Assembly: GCA_017311185.1 (NCBI GenBank)
Contig: JAESUZ010004903.1
Coordinates: 1-64,000 of the forward strand
Direction: 5' to 3'
DNA length: 64,000 nucleotides
From: Proteles cristata cristata
Taxonomy: Eukaryota; Chordata; Mammalia; Carnivora; Hyaenidae
A model generated the notes under the pieces. That model searched no databases, was not told the DNA's origin, and saw nothing but the letters and a program-made list of their open reading frames with translations. Shown here piece by piece: positions 45,791 to 55,054 of this stretch (its first letter is position 1; each line of letters starts with the position of its first letter). The position numbers were made by a program, and so were the translations under genes.

Positions 45791-46009
45791 AGGTCCATTC
45801 TCTTAAGGATGGGTTCTTGACCATCATAGGTGCTCTGTGTGGTCGCTCAGGTAGTTCTCAATAAAGTGAGAAAAATAAAGCAAGAGGCCAGAGAGAGAGG
45901 AGGAGATTGGGGAGCACTGCCACAGACCCCATCCAGACAGGCCCGGGCCTGGGAGGGAAAGCAGGCTCCTTTCATTCTTCCGGGAACTTGATTGGATCTG
46001 TGTTCCTGG
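45791..46009. other. Unlabelled DNA
   Basis: No feature recognised. Confidence 0.4.
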
Positions 46010-46300
46010 CAGCCAGGAGTCAGACTGAAGACCTTCCTCCCAGACTGTGTTTAAAAGTCTTTTCTGCAGGGAGGCTCTCCCTGACTTCCTCCTTATCCCA
46101 TGGGCCAAATTGGTTCCTGCCTCCCCTGGGCCTCCCTGGCGGCCGACTCATACATCTTTCACTGCCTCTGTCTCACTGCATTTTGATTACTTGTTTACAG
46201 CGCTATTTCCCCAACCAGACAGGACACGTGTTCTTTAAATCCCATCACAGAGCATAGAACTGAAAACACAGTAGGTGCTTATTAAATGCTTATTAAATTT
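46010..46300 (+). repeat. L2 3' part, sense
   Basis: GGGAGGCTCTCCCTGACTTC, TTGATTACTTGTTTACAGCG, CACAGAGCATAGAACTGAAA, ACACAGTAGGTGCTTATTAA is the L2 end in order. Confidence 0.7.
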
Positions 46301-46367
46301 AGGCATTCTTCTAATCGATATAAATTATGTTGATATATATCGTGCCAGAAATTTCTCCAGGCCAGGG

Positions 46368-46598
46368 GTCTGCAAACTGTGGCCTCTGGGCCAAATACGG
46401 CCCTCTGCCTGTCTCCAGTAAATAAAGTTTTATCGGAATGCGGATAACGTTCCTTCATCCATGTGCTGCTGTCTATGGCGGCTTACGTGCTATAATGGTG
46501 GAAGTGGGCATTTGTGAAAGAGACCACGTGGCCACCAAGCTGAAAATATTTCCTCTCAGGCTTTTACGGAAAAAGGTGGCCAACCTCTGGTCTAAGTG
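46368..46598 (+). mobile_element. hAT-Charlie non-autonomous DNA transposon
   Basis: Ends are inverted repeats: CAGGGGTCTGCAAACTGTGG at the left and AAGGTGGCCAACCTCTGG at the right. Inside are GCCAAATACGGCCCTCTGCC, AATAAAGTTTTATCGGAATG and GAAAATATTTCCTCTC. This is a well-known mammalian hAT MER element, nearly full length; subfamily not assigned. Confidence 0.8.
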
Positions 46599-46605
46599 AA
46601 TGATT

Positions 46606-46762
46606 CCCAATCTTGGGTGCCTATCTGAAACCTTCAAAACTCCCTGTGGTCTGTGCCTCACCTGCAGAGATGGAAATTCGCCTGTTCTGGCCCGGGTTTG
46701 GGGAATCACACAAGATTCCCAGGTGATTCTACTGTGCAGACAAACTGGAGAAGCCACCATTC
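46606..46762. mobile_element. Second hAT-Charlie element (MER5-like)
   Basis: GATTCCCAATCTTGGGTGCC at the left and GATTCCCAGGTGATTCTACT, GTGCAGACAAACTGGAGAA at the right match the CTTGGCTGCACATTAGAATC type of terminal repeats. It sits eight bases from the previous element. Confidence 0.6.
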
Positions 46763-46847
46763 CAGGCACAGCAGACTAGTCAGTCATGGTTCCACCAAGT
46801 TAGCAATAAGAGTAAGAATAGCAATTGTAGCAAGTTAGTAATTAATA

Positions 46848-47064
46848 GGGGCACCTGGAGGGCTCACTCGATTGAGCGTCTGACTTCGGCTCAGGTCATG
46901 ATCTCATGGTTCATGAGTCTGAGCCCCGCGTTGGGCTCTGTGCTGACGGCTCAGAGTCTGGAGCCTGCTTCAGGTTCTGTGTCTCTCTCTCTGCTCCTCA
47001 CTCACCCACGCTCTGTCTGTCTCTGTCTCTGTCTCTGTCAATAATAAATGAATTAAAAAAAAAT
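46848..47064 (+). mobile_element. Felid SINE, plus strand
   Basis: GGGGCACCTGGAGGGCTCAC, GACTTCGGCTCAGGTCATG, GCTCAGAGTCTGGAGCCTG and a tail with a tandem TCTGTC hexamer (47013-47040). First carnivore SINE after a ten-kilobase gap. Confidence 0.94.
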
Positions 47065-47589
47065 TGTTTGAGAAAGCCTTGGCCATCCAGATCTACCTAG
47101 TCTGGGGATGAAGGAAGATCTGAAGAGGGACTTCTGTGACCTTGCAGTGGCCCCTTGACTCTATTTCACCCAGATTAAAGGACGGCAGTGGGCTGAGACT
47201 GGACCAAAGAAAGAGAGCCACGGAGATGGAAAGAACGTCACGTAACGTTCCGGGGTGCTCAGTCCCAGGGGTGTTTAAAAGGCCCGGAAGTGCTGGTTTC
47301 ATGAGCTACAAAAGTCAGGTTGGAGCTGAGTGTGATTTGAAAGTTTAGAGGACACATCCTCAGCCCCCGTGGAAAGTCTTGAGCATACACACGCATGCCT
47401 ACTACCGTTTACTCAGGAGAAGGCAAGGTCCCTGAGGGTGGCTTCATCCCCCCACCCCCCGGCATCTAGGGTACCGGCTGGTGCATGATAACAGCTCGGA
47501 GAATCTGAATGGATGAAAGAACAGAACTCAAAGGGGCAAAGGGGCGTCCTGTGATGGTGACGCCATGATTAACATGCTATCTGCCCTGC
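47065..47589. other. Unique DNA
   Basis: No gene recognised. C-run at 47450-47461. Confidence 0.4.
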
Positions 47590-48110
47590 CCCTGTCCTGC
47601 ACCTTGGAGACATAGCCGTGAGGCCATAAGAGAGAAGGCAGTGAACATGCCACGGAGGAGGAAACGATGTCACGTGGTGGTAAGTGTTACAGAGAAAATA
47701 AAATTGTGAAGTGTGAGAGCGGGGAACCCTTATAGACAGAACTGTCTGGGAAGGAATTTATGAAGAGGTGATCTTGGAGCTGAGACCTTGAAGGACAAGG
47801 ATCCAGGGCTGGAGGGCAGGTGCTTCTGGGAGAGCAAGGGTGAGAGTGTGGAGGTGTGGTCACGGCAGAGGGTGGAGGCCGGGGCGGAGGGTGTCGGGGA
47901 GAACGCTCTGGGAGGAGGTGGAAGAGGCAGCCTGAGCCTAAGCCTGTAGGCACCAGGAGGCCAGGGCAAGGGGCTGGATTTTATTCTAAGGGAAAGAGAG
48001 TTATCGACAGGTGGGATGACGTGACCCAACATGCGCTTTACGGGATCACGCAGGTGAGCAGCGGCTTTGGCAAGACGGAGGATGGGTGGACTGGGTCGAG
48101 TAGCTTCCTT
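47590..48110 (-). repeat. L2 LINE, minus strand
   Basis: GTAAGTGTTACAGAGAAAAT, GAGGTGATCTTGGAGCTGAG, ACCTTGAAGGACAAGGATCC, GGCTGGATTTTATTCTAAGG and TGGGATGACGTGACCCAAC follow the reversed L2 body. Confidence 0.68.
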
Positions 48111-48114
48111 CCAT

Positions 48115-48525
48115 GGTTCCACCGGAGCCTCAGAATGTGAGCTTATTTGGAAATACGCTCTCTGACGTCATGACTGGTTAAATGAGATCATACTGGATTA
48201 GGGTGTTCCTCATCCAAAGACCAGTGTCATTATAAAAAGGCCATAGGGAGGCCCAAGGAGACACACAGGGGAGGGAGAGAAGAAACCCATGTGACACGGA
48301 GGCGGAGCTTGTGGTGATGCTTCCGCATGGACACTGTGTGATGTCAAAGATTGCCAGCCGTCACCACCAGCTGGGAGAGTCTCCCCAGAGTCTCCAAAAG
48401 ACAACAAACCTTGCCAACACCTTGAGCTTGAACTTCAGGTCTCCACAACCATGAAAGAATACATGTGCTTTGGTTTAAGGCCCTACATCTGTCATGGCAG
48501 CAAGAGGAAGCTCAGGCAGTAGGGG
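48115..48525 (+). mobile_element. Ancient MaLR-like solo LTR, sense
   Basis: GAATGTGAGCTTATTTGGAA, AAATGAGATCATACTGGATT, GACCAGTGTCATTATAAAAA, CTTGCCAACACCTTGAGCTT and GGTCTCCACAACCATGAAAG are the MLT1-type order. The TATA-like TTATAAAAAGG and a mutated poly(A) signal remain. No internal viral genes are present. Confidence 0.72.
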
Positions 48526-49224
48526 AAACGTGGTGTGGGAGCGATGGGGGAGGAGGGGAGGGTCGGTAAGAACCAGAACTAGAGGCACAGATGAGAAGGA
48601 GGGACGCAGACAGAGAGGAGGCAGCAAGAAGGGAATGAAGGCCGAAGGTTAGTGCTCCCTGGTTGTTTGCAGACTGAACAATTCCCACAGCCCAGTCTTC
48701 TAAGGGCAGCCAAGGGAGTCTTGGCGATCCCAGACATATCCCTGTCATCAGTTACAAGAGGAAATGACCCAACTCTATTGTGCATGGGGGATCCTAGGCA
48801 CCCCTCTGAGAACATCCCTCCAGAGAAGGAGCGTGTCTCATGCAACACGGCCTGCAGGACACAGGTCAGGGCTGGGGGCATCAGGAGGCCACACTCTTAG
48901 GGCCTTAGAAGGAAGCAGAAGTCCTTTGGGGTCCACCGGGCCCACTTCGGGTCTAGGGGCCCACGCCCAGTGAGCTGCTGCAGCTGTTACAGAAAATGTA
49001 GAGGTTTGAGCAGATTCAATTACGGGTTGAAAACTCCAGGGAAGAAAAGGAGACATTCACAACAAAAAGAGTTACACTTTTATGGTTGTGTAAAGAACTG
49101 GAAACCACCAGATAGAGGAAACAAAACTTGACTCAATGTTTATTCGTTCCCAAGGAACAATGCATTCTCCTCAATATCCCACTAGAAAGATGTTTTAGTG
49201 CTGTTAAATATAAGTGTTCTAGAA
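48526..49224. other. Unique DNA
   Basis: No gene recognised. Frames of 69-100 aa lack domains. Confidence 0.4.
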
Positions 49225-49365
49225 TGTTCTGGTTCAGCCCCCAGCTGGACGGGTATCACCTGACCTCTGGGAGGCTCAAGTTTCTCTTCTTTAGAATGGG
49301 TCAATAATAATAGCTCCTTCTCAGGGAGTTTATAAAGGGGATTTCAGGGAGAGACTGTGGTAGAA
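49225..49365 (-). repeat. MIR, minus strand
   Basis: ATCACCTGACCTCTGGGAGG, GTTTCTCTTCTTTAGAATGG, CAATAATAATAGCTCCTTCT is reversed MIR. Confidence 0.6.
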
Positions 49366-49374
49366 AAAAGTTGT

Positions 49375-49508
49375 TCACAACTTGGCTGCCCACTGGGGTC
49401 ATCAGGGGATCTTTAAAAAGCACTGGTGCCTGGGTTCCACCCTTAGGCATCAAGTTCTTAGAGCTCCCAAAGTGATTCTAACATGCATCTGAGTTTGGGA
49501 ACCACGGG
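49375..49508. mobile_element. hAT-Charlie element (MER5-like)
   Basis: CACAACTTGGCTGCCCACTG at the left and its inverted partner GATTCTAACATGCATCTGAG with TTTGGGAACCAC at the right. Middle TTTAAAAAGCACTGGTGCCT. Confidence 0.65.
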
Positions 49509-49697
49509 CCGACAGTACTTACCGCACACAGTAAGCCCCTGACGATCACCAGCTCTGGTAGGGAGGCATGGTCCCAAGTCTATTCCATGGTGATGAAGGG
49601 CATGGGCACTGGGGGCCGGCCAGCCCTGCCCGCATATTTACCACCCAGTGGCCATGTACTGCACAAGCCACTCACTATCTCCAAGGCCAGTTTACTT

Positions 49698-49841
49698 TGT
49701 TTTGTTTGTTCATTTTGAGAGAGAGAGAGAATCCCAAGCAAGTTCCATGCTGTTAGCGCAGAGCCCTACACAGTGCGCGGACTCACAAACCGTGAGTCAA
49801 AATCTACAGTTGGATGCATAACTGAGCCAGCCAGGCACCCC
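49698..49841 (-). mobile_element. Carnivore SINE with internal loss, in MIR
   Basis: Minus-strand copy flanked by AAGGCCAGTTTACTT (49683-49697) and AAGGTCAGTTTACTT (49842-49856), one mismatch in 15. About 144 bases, lacking much of the central GA-rich block. Confidence 0.9.
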
Positions 49842-49890
49842 AAGGTCAGTTTACTTCTTTGTAAAATGGGACCTAAAATACTTATCTCAT

Positions 49891-49971
49891 GGGCTGCCTG
49901 GCTGGCTCATTGGGTACAGCATGCAACTCTTGAGTTTGAGCCCCACTTTGGGCATGGAGCCTACTTAATTA
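49891..49971 (+). mobile_element. Compact 81 bp tRNA-head SINE, in MIR
   Basis: GGGCTGCCTGGCTGGCTCAT, AGCATGCAACTCTTGAG, GAGCCCCACTTTGGGCATGG, then CCTACTTAATTAAAAA. Flanked by AAAATACTTATCTCAT (49875-49890) and AAAATGCTTATCTCAT (49972-49987). It is the short older carnivore type with a deletion around the B box. Confidence 0.88.
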
Positions 49972-50060
49972 AAAATGCTTATCTCATACAGGTAATTTGC
50001 CAGGATTAAGTGAGCAAATAGATGAAAGGCACTTAATGAACACCCTGACACGCAGCATTA

Positions 50061-50460
50061 AAGAAAGGGCACGATTCGAATTAATAATTGCTTTGGGGGG
50101 AATTGTTTTGCCATCCATCTCTTCCACAACCGTAAGGCCACATACACACAGCTTTGCCACAGTTTTCTTACCCTTGGAAAGGGAAGCATGGGGTCTCGTC
50201 AATGTGCGGAGAGTTAGAAGCCCATTAATACCGCTTTGTTCTTTAAATAGTGCAGAGCACATGTCTTACTCTGTGTTTATATGCCTGTCGAAATCAATGG
50301 TGTAAATAATGAGGCCGTGTGATATTTGAATATTTCTACTGCTCATATTTTTCATTCTAATTAAAGCTGGAATGTTCCTTTTTAGAAATCAGTGTGAATA
50401 ATAAAAACCCAGCTGCTTGAATACAATATTGTAGTTTTTGTTTAAAAAAAAAAAAAAAGC
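50061..50460. other. AT-rich unique DNA, candidate conserved element
   Basis: No repeat. Words such as GAATTAATAATTGC, CCCATTAATACCGC, CATTCTAATTAAAGC and GAATAATAAAAACCC are dense homeobox or SOX-type sites. Ends in a 15-A run (50444-50458). Confidence 0.4.
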
Positions 50461-50829
50461 AAAAAAAGAAGTAGAGGAAAGGCCTGTGCGATCATGGGAG
50501 AGTGGCTCTAAGATAGTGGCTCGCTTTTCGGGGAGCACGGGCCCAGCCTCGGAATTCCTGGGCCCCAGGACTTGCTGTTTCTCTTCCCCTCCAGGCCCCA
50601 GGATTATCAGGCTATCCCGGGTGTGGTTACAGTCACTGATAAGAGATACTCCCATTCCACAGGGCCAGGGGTGGGTTCCACCTCCCAGCCTCCACTGGGT
50701 GGAGGCAAAGCCTTCTTCAGGGCCCAAGAGATTAGCATAACGTGAGGAACCCTCGGGTACTTCTCAGGGTGAGCCCTCCAGGTCCCCTAACAGAAGCACA
50801 GGTCTCCCAGTTCTGGCCCAGAAGGCACG
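50461..50829. other. Unique DNA
   Basis: No feature recognised; the overlapping 112 and 100 aa frames are on opposite strands. Confidence 0.4.
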
Positions 50830-51310
50830 TGGTCCCTGTGGTTGTAACAAATGACCACAGACTTAATAGTCTAACACCACACAAGTGTGTTCTGGGTTCT
50901 AGAAGCCAGAAGTCTGATCCTGGTCACACTGGGCTAAAATTAAGGCATGGACAGAGCTTCATTCCTTTAGAGGCTCAAGGGAAGAATGTTTCCTGGCCTT
51001 TTCCAGCTTCTAGAAGCTACCTGCATCCCTTAGCCTGTGGCCCCTCCTCTGTCTTCAAAGCACTTGACTCAGACCTCTGCCTCTTGTCACATCCCCTTCT
51101 CTGACACTGACCCCTTCCCTCCTTCTTACAGGGACCCTCGTGTTGAACCCACCCAGATCATGCAACATAATCTCCCCATCTCAAGGTCAGGTGGCTGGCA
51201 ACTTTCATTCCATCTACAACCTTAATTTCCCTGTAGAGTATCTATAATATACTACATCCCCATTCATTTTCGCATAATCCCCAGGGACTAGGGTGTGGAC
51301 ATCTTTGGGA
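50830..51310 (-). mobile_element. Ancient MaLR-like LTR, minus strand
   Basis: GTAACAAATGACCACAGACT, TCTAGAAGCCAGAAGTCTGA, GGCTCAAGGGAAGAATGTTT, CCTTTTCCAGCTTCTAGAAG are the reverse of the family seen at 48115-48525. The opposite orientation excludes the two being the ends of one provirus. Confidence 0.6.
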
Positions 51311-51475
51311 GAGAAGGGATATTTTTATGCCTACAGCTGAGGGAGAGTGGAAAGATGGAGGGAAAGGATGTTCCCAGCCAGGGCTCTTCAGTGGCAGAGT
51401 CAGAACTCCTTCCCACCCTAGACATACATAGGAGGGGTCTGGTGGCATCAGCACCACAGGCTTGTGGATGGATTC

Positions 51476-51478
<3 letters not shown>

Positions 51479-51514
<36 letters not shown>
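51479..51514 (+). repeat. (GT)18 microsatellite
   Basis: Perfect GT run. Confidence 0.98.
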
Positions 51515-51517
<3 letters not shown>

Positions 51518-51549
51518 TCTGAGGGTATGAGGTATGAGTGTGTTGCGTG

Positions 51550-51970
51550 CCCTGGTGGCACAAAGCTTTCTGGGGGCCCTACTTGGACTTCACCCTCCCT
51601 CCACCTACACTGAACCATAGTCTTCAGCCACTCCAGTCTGCCTTGCTCAGCTTCAACCCCTGCCTGGGATTCTCTTCCCCATTTCCTGCCCCTCTCCCAC
51701 TCAACCAACCCTCAAGACTCTGTTCAAGTGCCCTCCCCACCGAGAGCCAGGCCGGAGAGCCCCCCCCGCCCACTGAAGGCAGGCTTGGTTCAAGGAAGGC
51801 GCTATCCCCTCATAGCTCCTTGAACATCCCTCAGAGAACACATGCTGCCTGCTGAGCTGTCAGTCTCCTGGCTAGGCTCTGAGCTCTTGATGGGCAGGGA
51901 GAGAGACTCTCGTCCGTTCTTTCTTTGGTGCTCAGAATTATGACTAGAACAGGTGCTTGTTAGATGGATG
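51550..51970 (+). repeat. L2 3' part, sense
   Basis: CAGCTTCAACCCCTGCCTGG, ACTCTGTTCAAGTGCCCTCC, GCTCTGAGCTCTTGATGGGC, CTAGAACAGGTGCTTGTTAG follow L2 to its end. Confidence 0.65.
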
Positions 51971-52024
51971 ACCACCGACCTGATCAAACTTATCTCACAT
52001 TGGCAGGTAGTACTCTGTGGCCTT

Positions 52025-52235
52025 TGGGATTGACAGACCCACCCTTGAATTCTGACTCTATCTTCAGACAACTGTTTGAGCTTGGCCAAGTTATTCATCT
52101 TGCTAGAACTTCACAGCCTGTATCTATAAAATGGGGGAAAAGATAGCATCATGGCGGTTATAAGGTGAAATGAAATACTCCCTGTGAAGTGCTCGTGGCA
52201 AGAGCAAACTCTATAGCAAGTGCTCCGTCATTGTT
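52025..52235 (-). repeat. MIR, minus strand
   Basis: GAATTCTGACTCTATCTTCA, TTGAGCTTGGCCAAGTTATT, CTGTATCTATAAAATGGGGG, TATAGCAAGTGCTCCGTCA in reversed MIR order, nearly full length. Confidence 0.72.
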
Positions 52236-52247
52236 CAATCATCCTAG

Positions 52248-52335
52248 TCCTCATGATCACTACCAATATTGTCGCCACCATCGTCATCACAATCACCATC
52301 GTCATGATCACCATGACCATCATCATCATCACATA
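52248..52335 (+). repeat. Imperfect (CAT/CAC)n trinucleotide repeat
   Basis: About 85 bases of CAT, CAC, CGT and GAT triplets. In one frame it encodes a His-rich peptide, which is an artefact. Confidence 0.85.
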
Positions 52336-52971
52336 CTATGGAAGGAGGAAGCACAGTTCACACTCTTCTGATTAAAGATTATTCTGCAGGGTTGACTGGA
52401 AAGATAGTCCCCAAACCATGTTTCCCAAGGAGTGCCTAGGTCTCCATAATTCGGGTGATCACACCGAGAACCCCAACAGTTGCCCCAACTCAGAGGGCAA
52501 AGGAAACTGGCACCAACTATTTGGGATCATTTCCATTTTCCCACCAATTTAACAAAACCATGAGCTTGCCTGTGGGTATGACCTAGTCAGGGTCCCTCTG
52601 AGGGGTAGGAGGAGCCAGTGCTAAGATTTCCAGAGTCCTTAAGCTAGGAACCCCCACCCCACACATGAAGGCATCAGTGGCCCCTACAAAGTTATGGAGT
52701 CATAAGTCTTGCTTTTCTACTGGGAAAGCAGGTAGCATGGACTAACATTCCTCTCTGCCATGGCGCCTGGATTCTGACATAATCATCAATAGTCCCCATT
52801 TTCTTCTCTAAAGGGTCCTGGGTTGGATTGTAAGGTAGATGTTAAAGCTCACCTGAGTCAGTTACCTGCCAAATACAGATTAGACCCCGGCAAGGACATC
52901 ATCATCATAACCTCAGTGTCAATGATCGCATAATCATGAATACTAATCATAGCACCTGACATAGGTTTAGA
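52336..52971. other. Unique DNA
   Basis: No feature recognised. Confidence 0.4.
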
Positions 52972-53192
52972 GCGGTGGCTCTCACCTGGGGCTATTTTGC
53001 CCCCAGGGAACAGTTGACAATGCCTGAGACATTTCTGCTTGTCGTTAGTTGGGCGGGTGACTGCTATTGACATCTGTGAGGCAGAGGCCCAGGATGCCGC
53101 TAAGAACCTTACAAGGTGTGGGCCAGCCCCCCAACAAAGAAAGATTGGTCCCAAAATGTGCGCGGTGCCACAGGTGAGAGACCCCGGGTCAG
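52972..53192 (+). mobile_element. MER20 hAT-Charlie element, sense
   Basis: GCGGTGGCTCTCACCTGGGG, TATTTTGCCCCCAGGGAACA, CAGAGGCCCAGGATGCCGCT, GGCCAGCCCCCCAACAAAGA and CCCAAAATGTGCGCGGTGCC cover the whole family consensus in order. Confidence 0.87.
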
Positions 53193-54084
53193 GGAACTTC
53201 CCTTTCTGCTTTAGAGGGGGCACTGAGACCAGCTGGGTAGGTTTGAAAACTGACTGCCGCTTTTGCTAGCTGGGGAACATCGAAAACAGTTCTAAGATCT
53301 CTTAGGAGAACTCCTGCTTCATCCAGCGGAGTGATGCGCGTCCCCACCCCTCTGGGCCCCTTGGAGATTCTGGTGAAATGACCGTGCCAGGCTGGTGCGC
53401 TCTGCTGGCCTTTGGGTAAGCGCTGCATGCCTCAGCAGGTGGGTCCCTCTCCCATGTTCTAGCTGATCGTGTTTCCTTAAGTCGGAAATGGACCGACATA
53501 GCCCCCCAGTGACGTGAGCTGACGGGAGCCCTACAGCAGGAAGTAGGAGCCAGGAGCCCTGGTGCCCGAGCACTGTCTTGTCCTTTGTGGAACCCCGGCA
53601 GTCGACTTTCAACACTTTTTTACTGGGAACGAATGTTGAGAAATGTGCCGGGGTATCCCCGGAGGGGAGGAGCTGCCACGTCCAAGCCCAACCGTGTCCA
53701 AAGTCTGGGCGGGTAACACCCCCCCCCCCTCCCGCGGCCTCAGGGAGAGGCCTGATAAACACTCAGAGCCTCTGCACACCCAGGATTCCAGCCCTGGTGC
53801 CTCGGACTCTGAGCCTGCCGATAAGGGAGGCTCTGCCTTCAAGGAAAGCGGCAGCCTTCACCAGGAAGTGAGAGGTCAGCTCCAGAGGGGCCTTGGACCC
53901 TGCCCTCTGCAATCTCCCCAAACCCTGCCTTGCTCAGGAGGAGACACAGCACGGCGCTGGGCCCTCAGCTCGGGGCCCATTGTCTCACCTTCCCCAACGG
54001 GCTTCTCCAAGCCAAGCGCATCTCACTATTGCCTTCCTAGCTCCCCGAACTGCTGGTGAGCCTGAGCTGTTTCAACTAGATTTC
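53193..54084. other. GC-rich unique DNA
   Basis: Overlapping frames of up to 147 aa on both strands. C-run of about 13 at 53718-53730. No gene recognised. Confidence 0.4.
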
Positions 54085-54312
54085 GCTTTCGTGTTTTATG
54101 GAGCACTTACTGCATGTCAGGCGCTGCTTGCCATTCTCTCACTGAATTCTCCCCCAATCCCTGGAAAGAACATTCTGCACCTCTCATCATTTGGCCCCGT
54201 TTAGAACATTCTGCACCTCTCATCATTTTGCAGCTCAGAGGTGTTAAGTGACTTGCCCAGAGTCACACAGCTTCTGAAGAGTAAAACTGGTGTTTCAATC
54301 CAGATTCTACGG
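54085..54312 (+). repeat. MIR with internal 36 bp tandem duplication
   Basis: MIR order TTTTATGGAGCACTTACTGC, GCAGCTCAGAGGTGTTAAGT, GACTTGCCCAGAGTCACACA. Inside, AGAACATTCTGCACCTCTCA with CATTT occurs at 54167-54192 and again at 54203-54228, period 36. Confidence 0.85.
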
Positions 54313-54423
54313 ACAAAGCACTTCATATATTTTCCCTGGGGAGAGCTCTTCGCTTCAAATTGTCGATCTTTCTTCAAAATAAGCCGGTCCAAGTGAAGTC
54401 TTTAAATTGGTTCAGATGAGTTT

Positions 54424-54443
54424 GTGGTGGGGGGGTGGGGTGG
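54424..54443 (+). repeat. G-rich tract
   Basis: Runs of seven, four and three G separated by single T, after GTGGTG. Confidence 0.6.
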
Positions 54444-54754
54444 GAATGCCAAGATACTACTGTGAAATCCTGGCATGTACCCTCACAGAAGGAATAATAA
54501 CAGAGTTCATCCCAGGCATCTCCAGGGCCTACAGCTTGTGGGATGTGGAAACAAAAGCAGTCAGAACAGAAGAGAAACAAAGAAACCAGAGGCTGTAAAG
54601 TGAGCCAGAGGAGACAGAGTCTAGGGCCAAAAGATGCTGGGCCACCACTGGGCAGCTGAGGTAAGTGCCCCCACCTAGGGACAGGCTTATCCAGTGCCGC
54701 TGGTTGTGATCCTCATAAAAATGTTGTCTGTCGCCTCTCCGCGATATCCCCCGG

Positions 54755-54925
54755 CCAGCCAAGTGCTGTTCTAGGCATTGCTGCATGGCTGTCCTCACTG
54801 AGTTCATTTAACCTCCACAGAAGCCTCACAGACTGGGTGGTACTGTTATCCCCATTTTACAGATGAGGCAACTGAGGCCAGGAGAGGTTAAACAGCATGC
54901 CCAAAGTCACACCGCTGCTAAGTGG
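54755..54925 (+). repeat. MIR, sense, well preserved
   Basis: CCAAGTGCTGTTCTAGGCAT, TATCCCCATTTTACAGATGA, GGCAACTGAGGCCAGGAGAG, CCCAAAGTCACACCGCTGCT. Confidence 0.88.
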
Positions 54926-55045
54926 TTAGGAACATGGGCTGTAGAGTCAGAAAAACCTACAGGATTGAATTTAGGCTCTCTCCCTTACCAGTTGTCTGAG
55001 ACTCTGAGCTTCAGTTTACTTGTCTGTAAAATGGGGATGTGGAGG
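54926..55045 (-). repeat. MIR, minus strand, facing the previous MIR
   Basis: GGGCTGTAGAGTCAGAAAAA, GATTGAATTTAGGCTCTCTC, GCTTCAGTTTACTTGTCTGT, AAAATGGGGATG. Confidence 0.78.
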
Positions 55046-55054
55046 GTCTTCTCT

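Larger units (their letters stand above)
49630..50060 (-). repeat. MIR carrying two SINE insertions
   Basis: Minus-strand MIR text is broken into three parts: 49630-49697, 49842-49890 (CAGTTTACTTCTTTGTAAAA TGGG) and 49972-50060 (GCCAGGATTAAGTGAGCAAA, AAAGGCACTTAATGAACACC). Each break carries its own TSD. Confidence 0.72.

Noticed and set aside
48115..51310. A provirus bounded by two LTRs
   Set aside because: The LTR-like elements at 48115-48525 and 50830-51310 are in opposite orientation, and the DNA between holds MIR, SINEs and hAT elements, with no viral genes.
52189..52371. His-rich 60 aa frame
   Set aside because: Produced by the CAT/CAC repeat.
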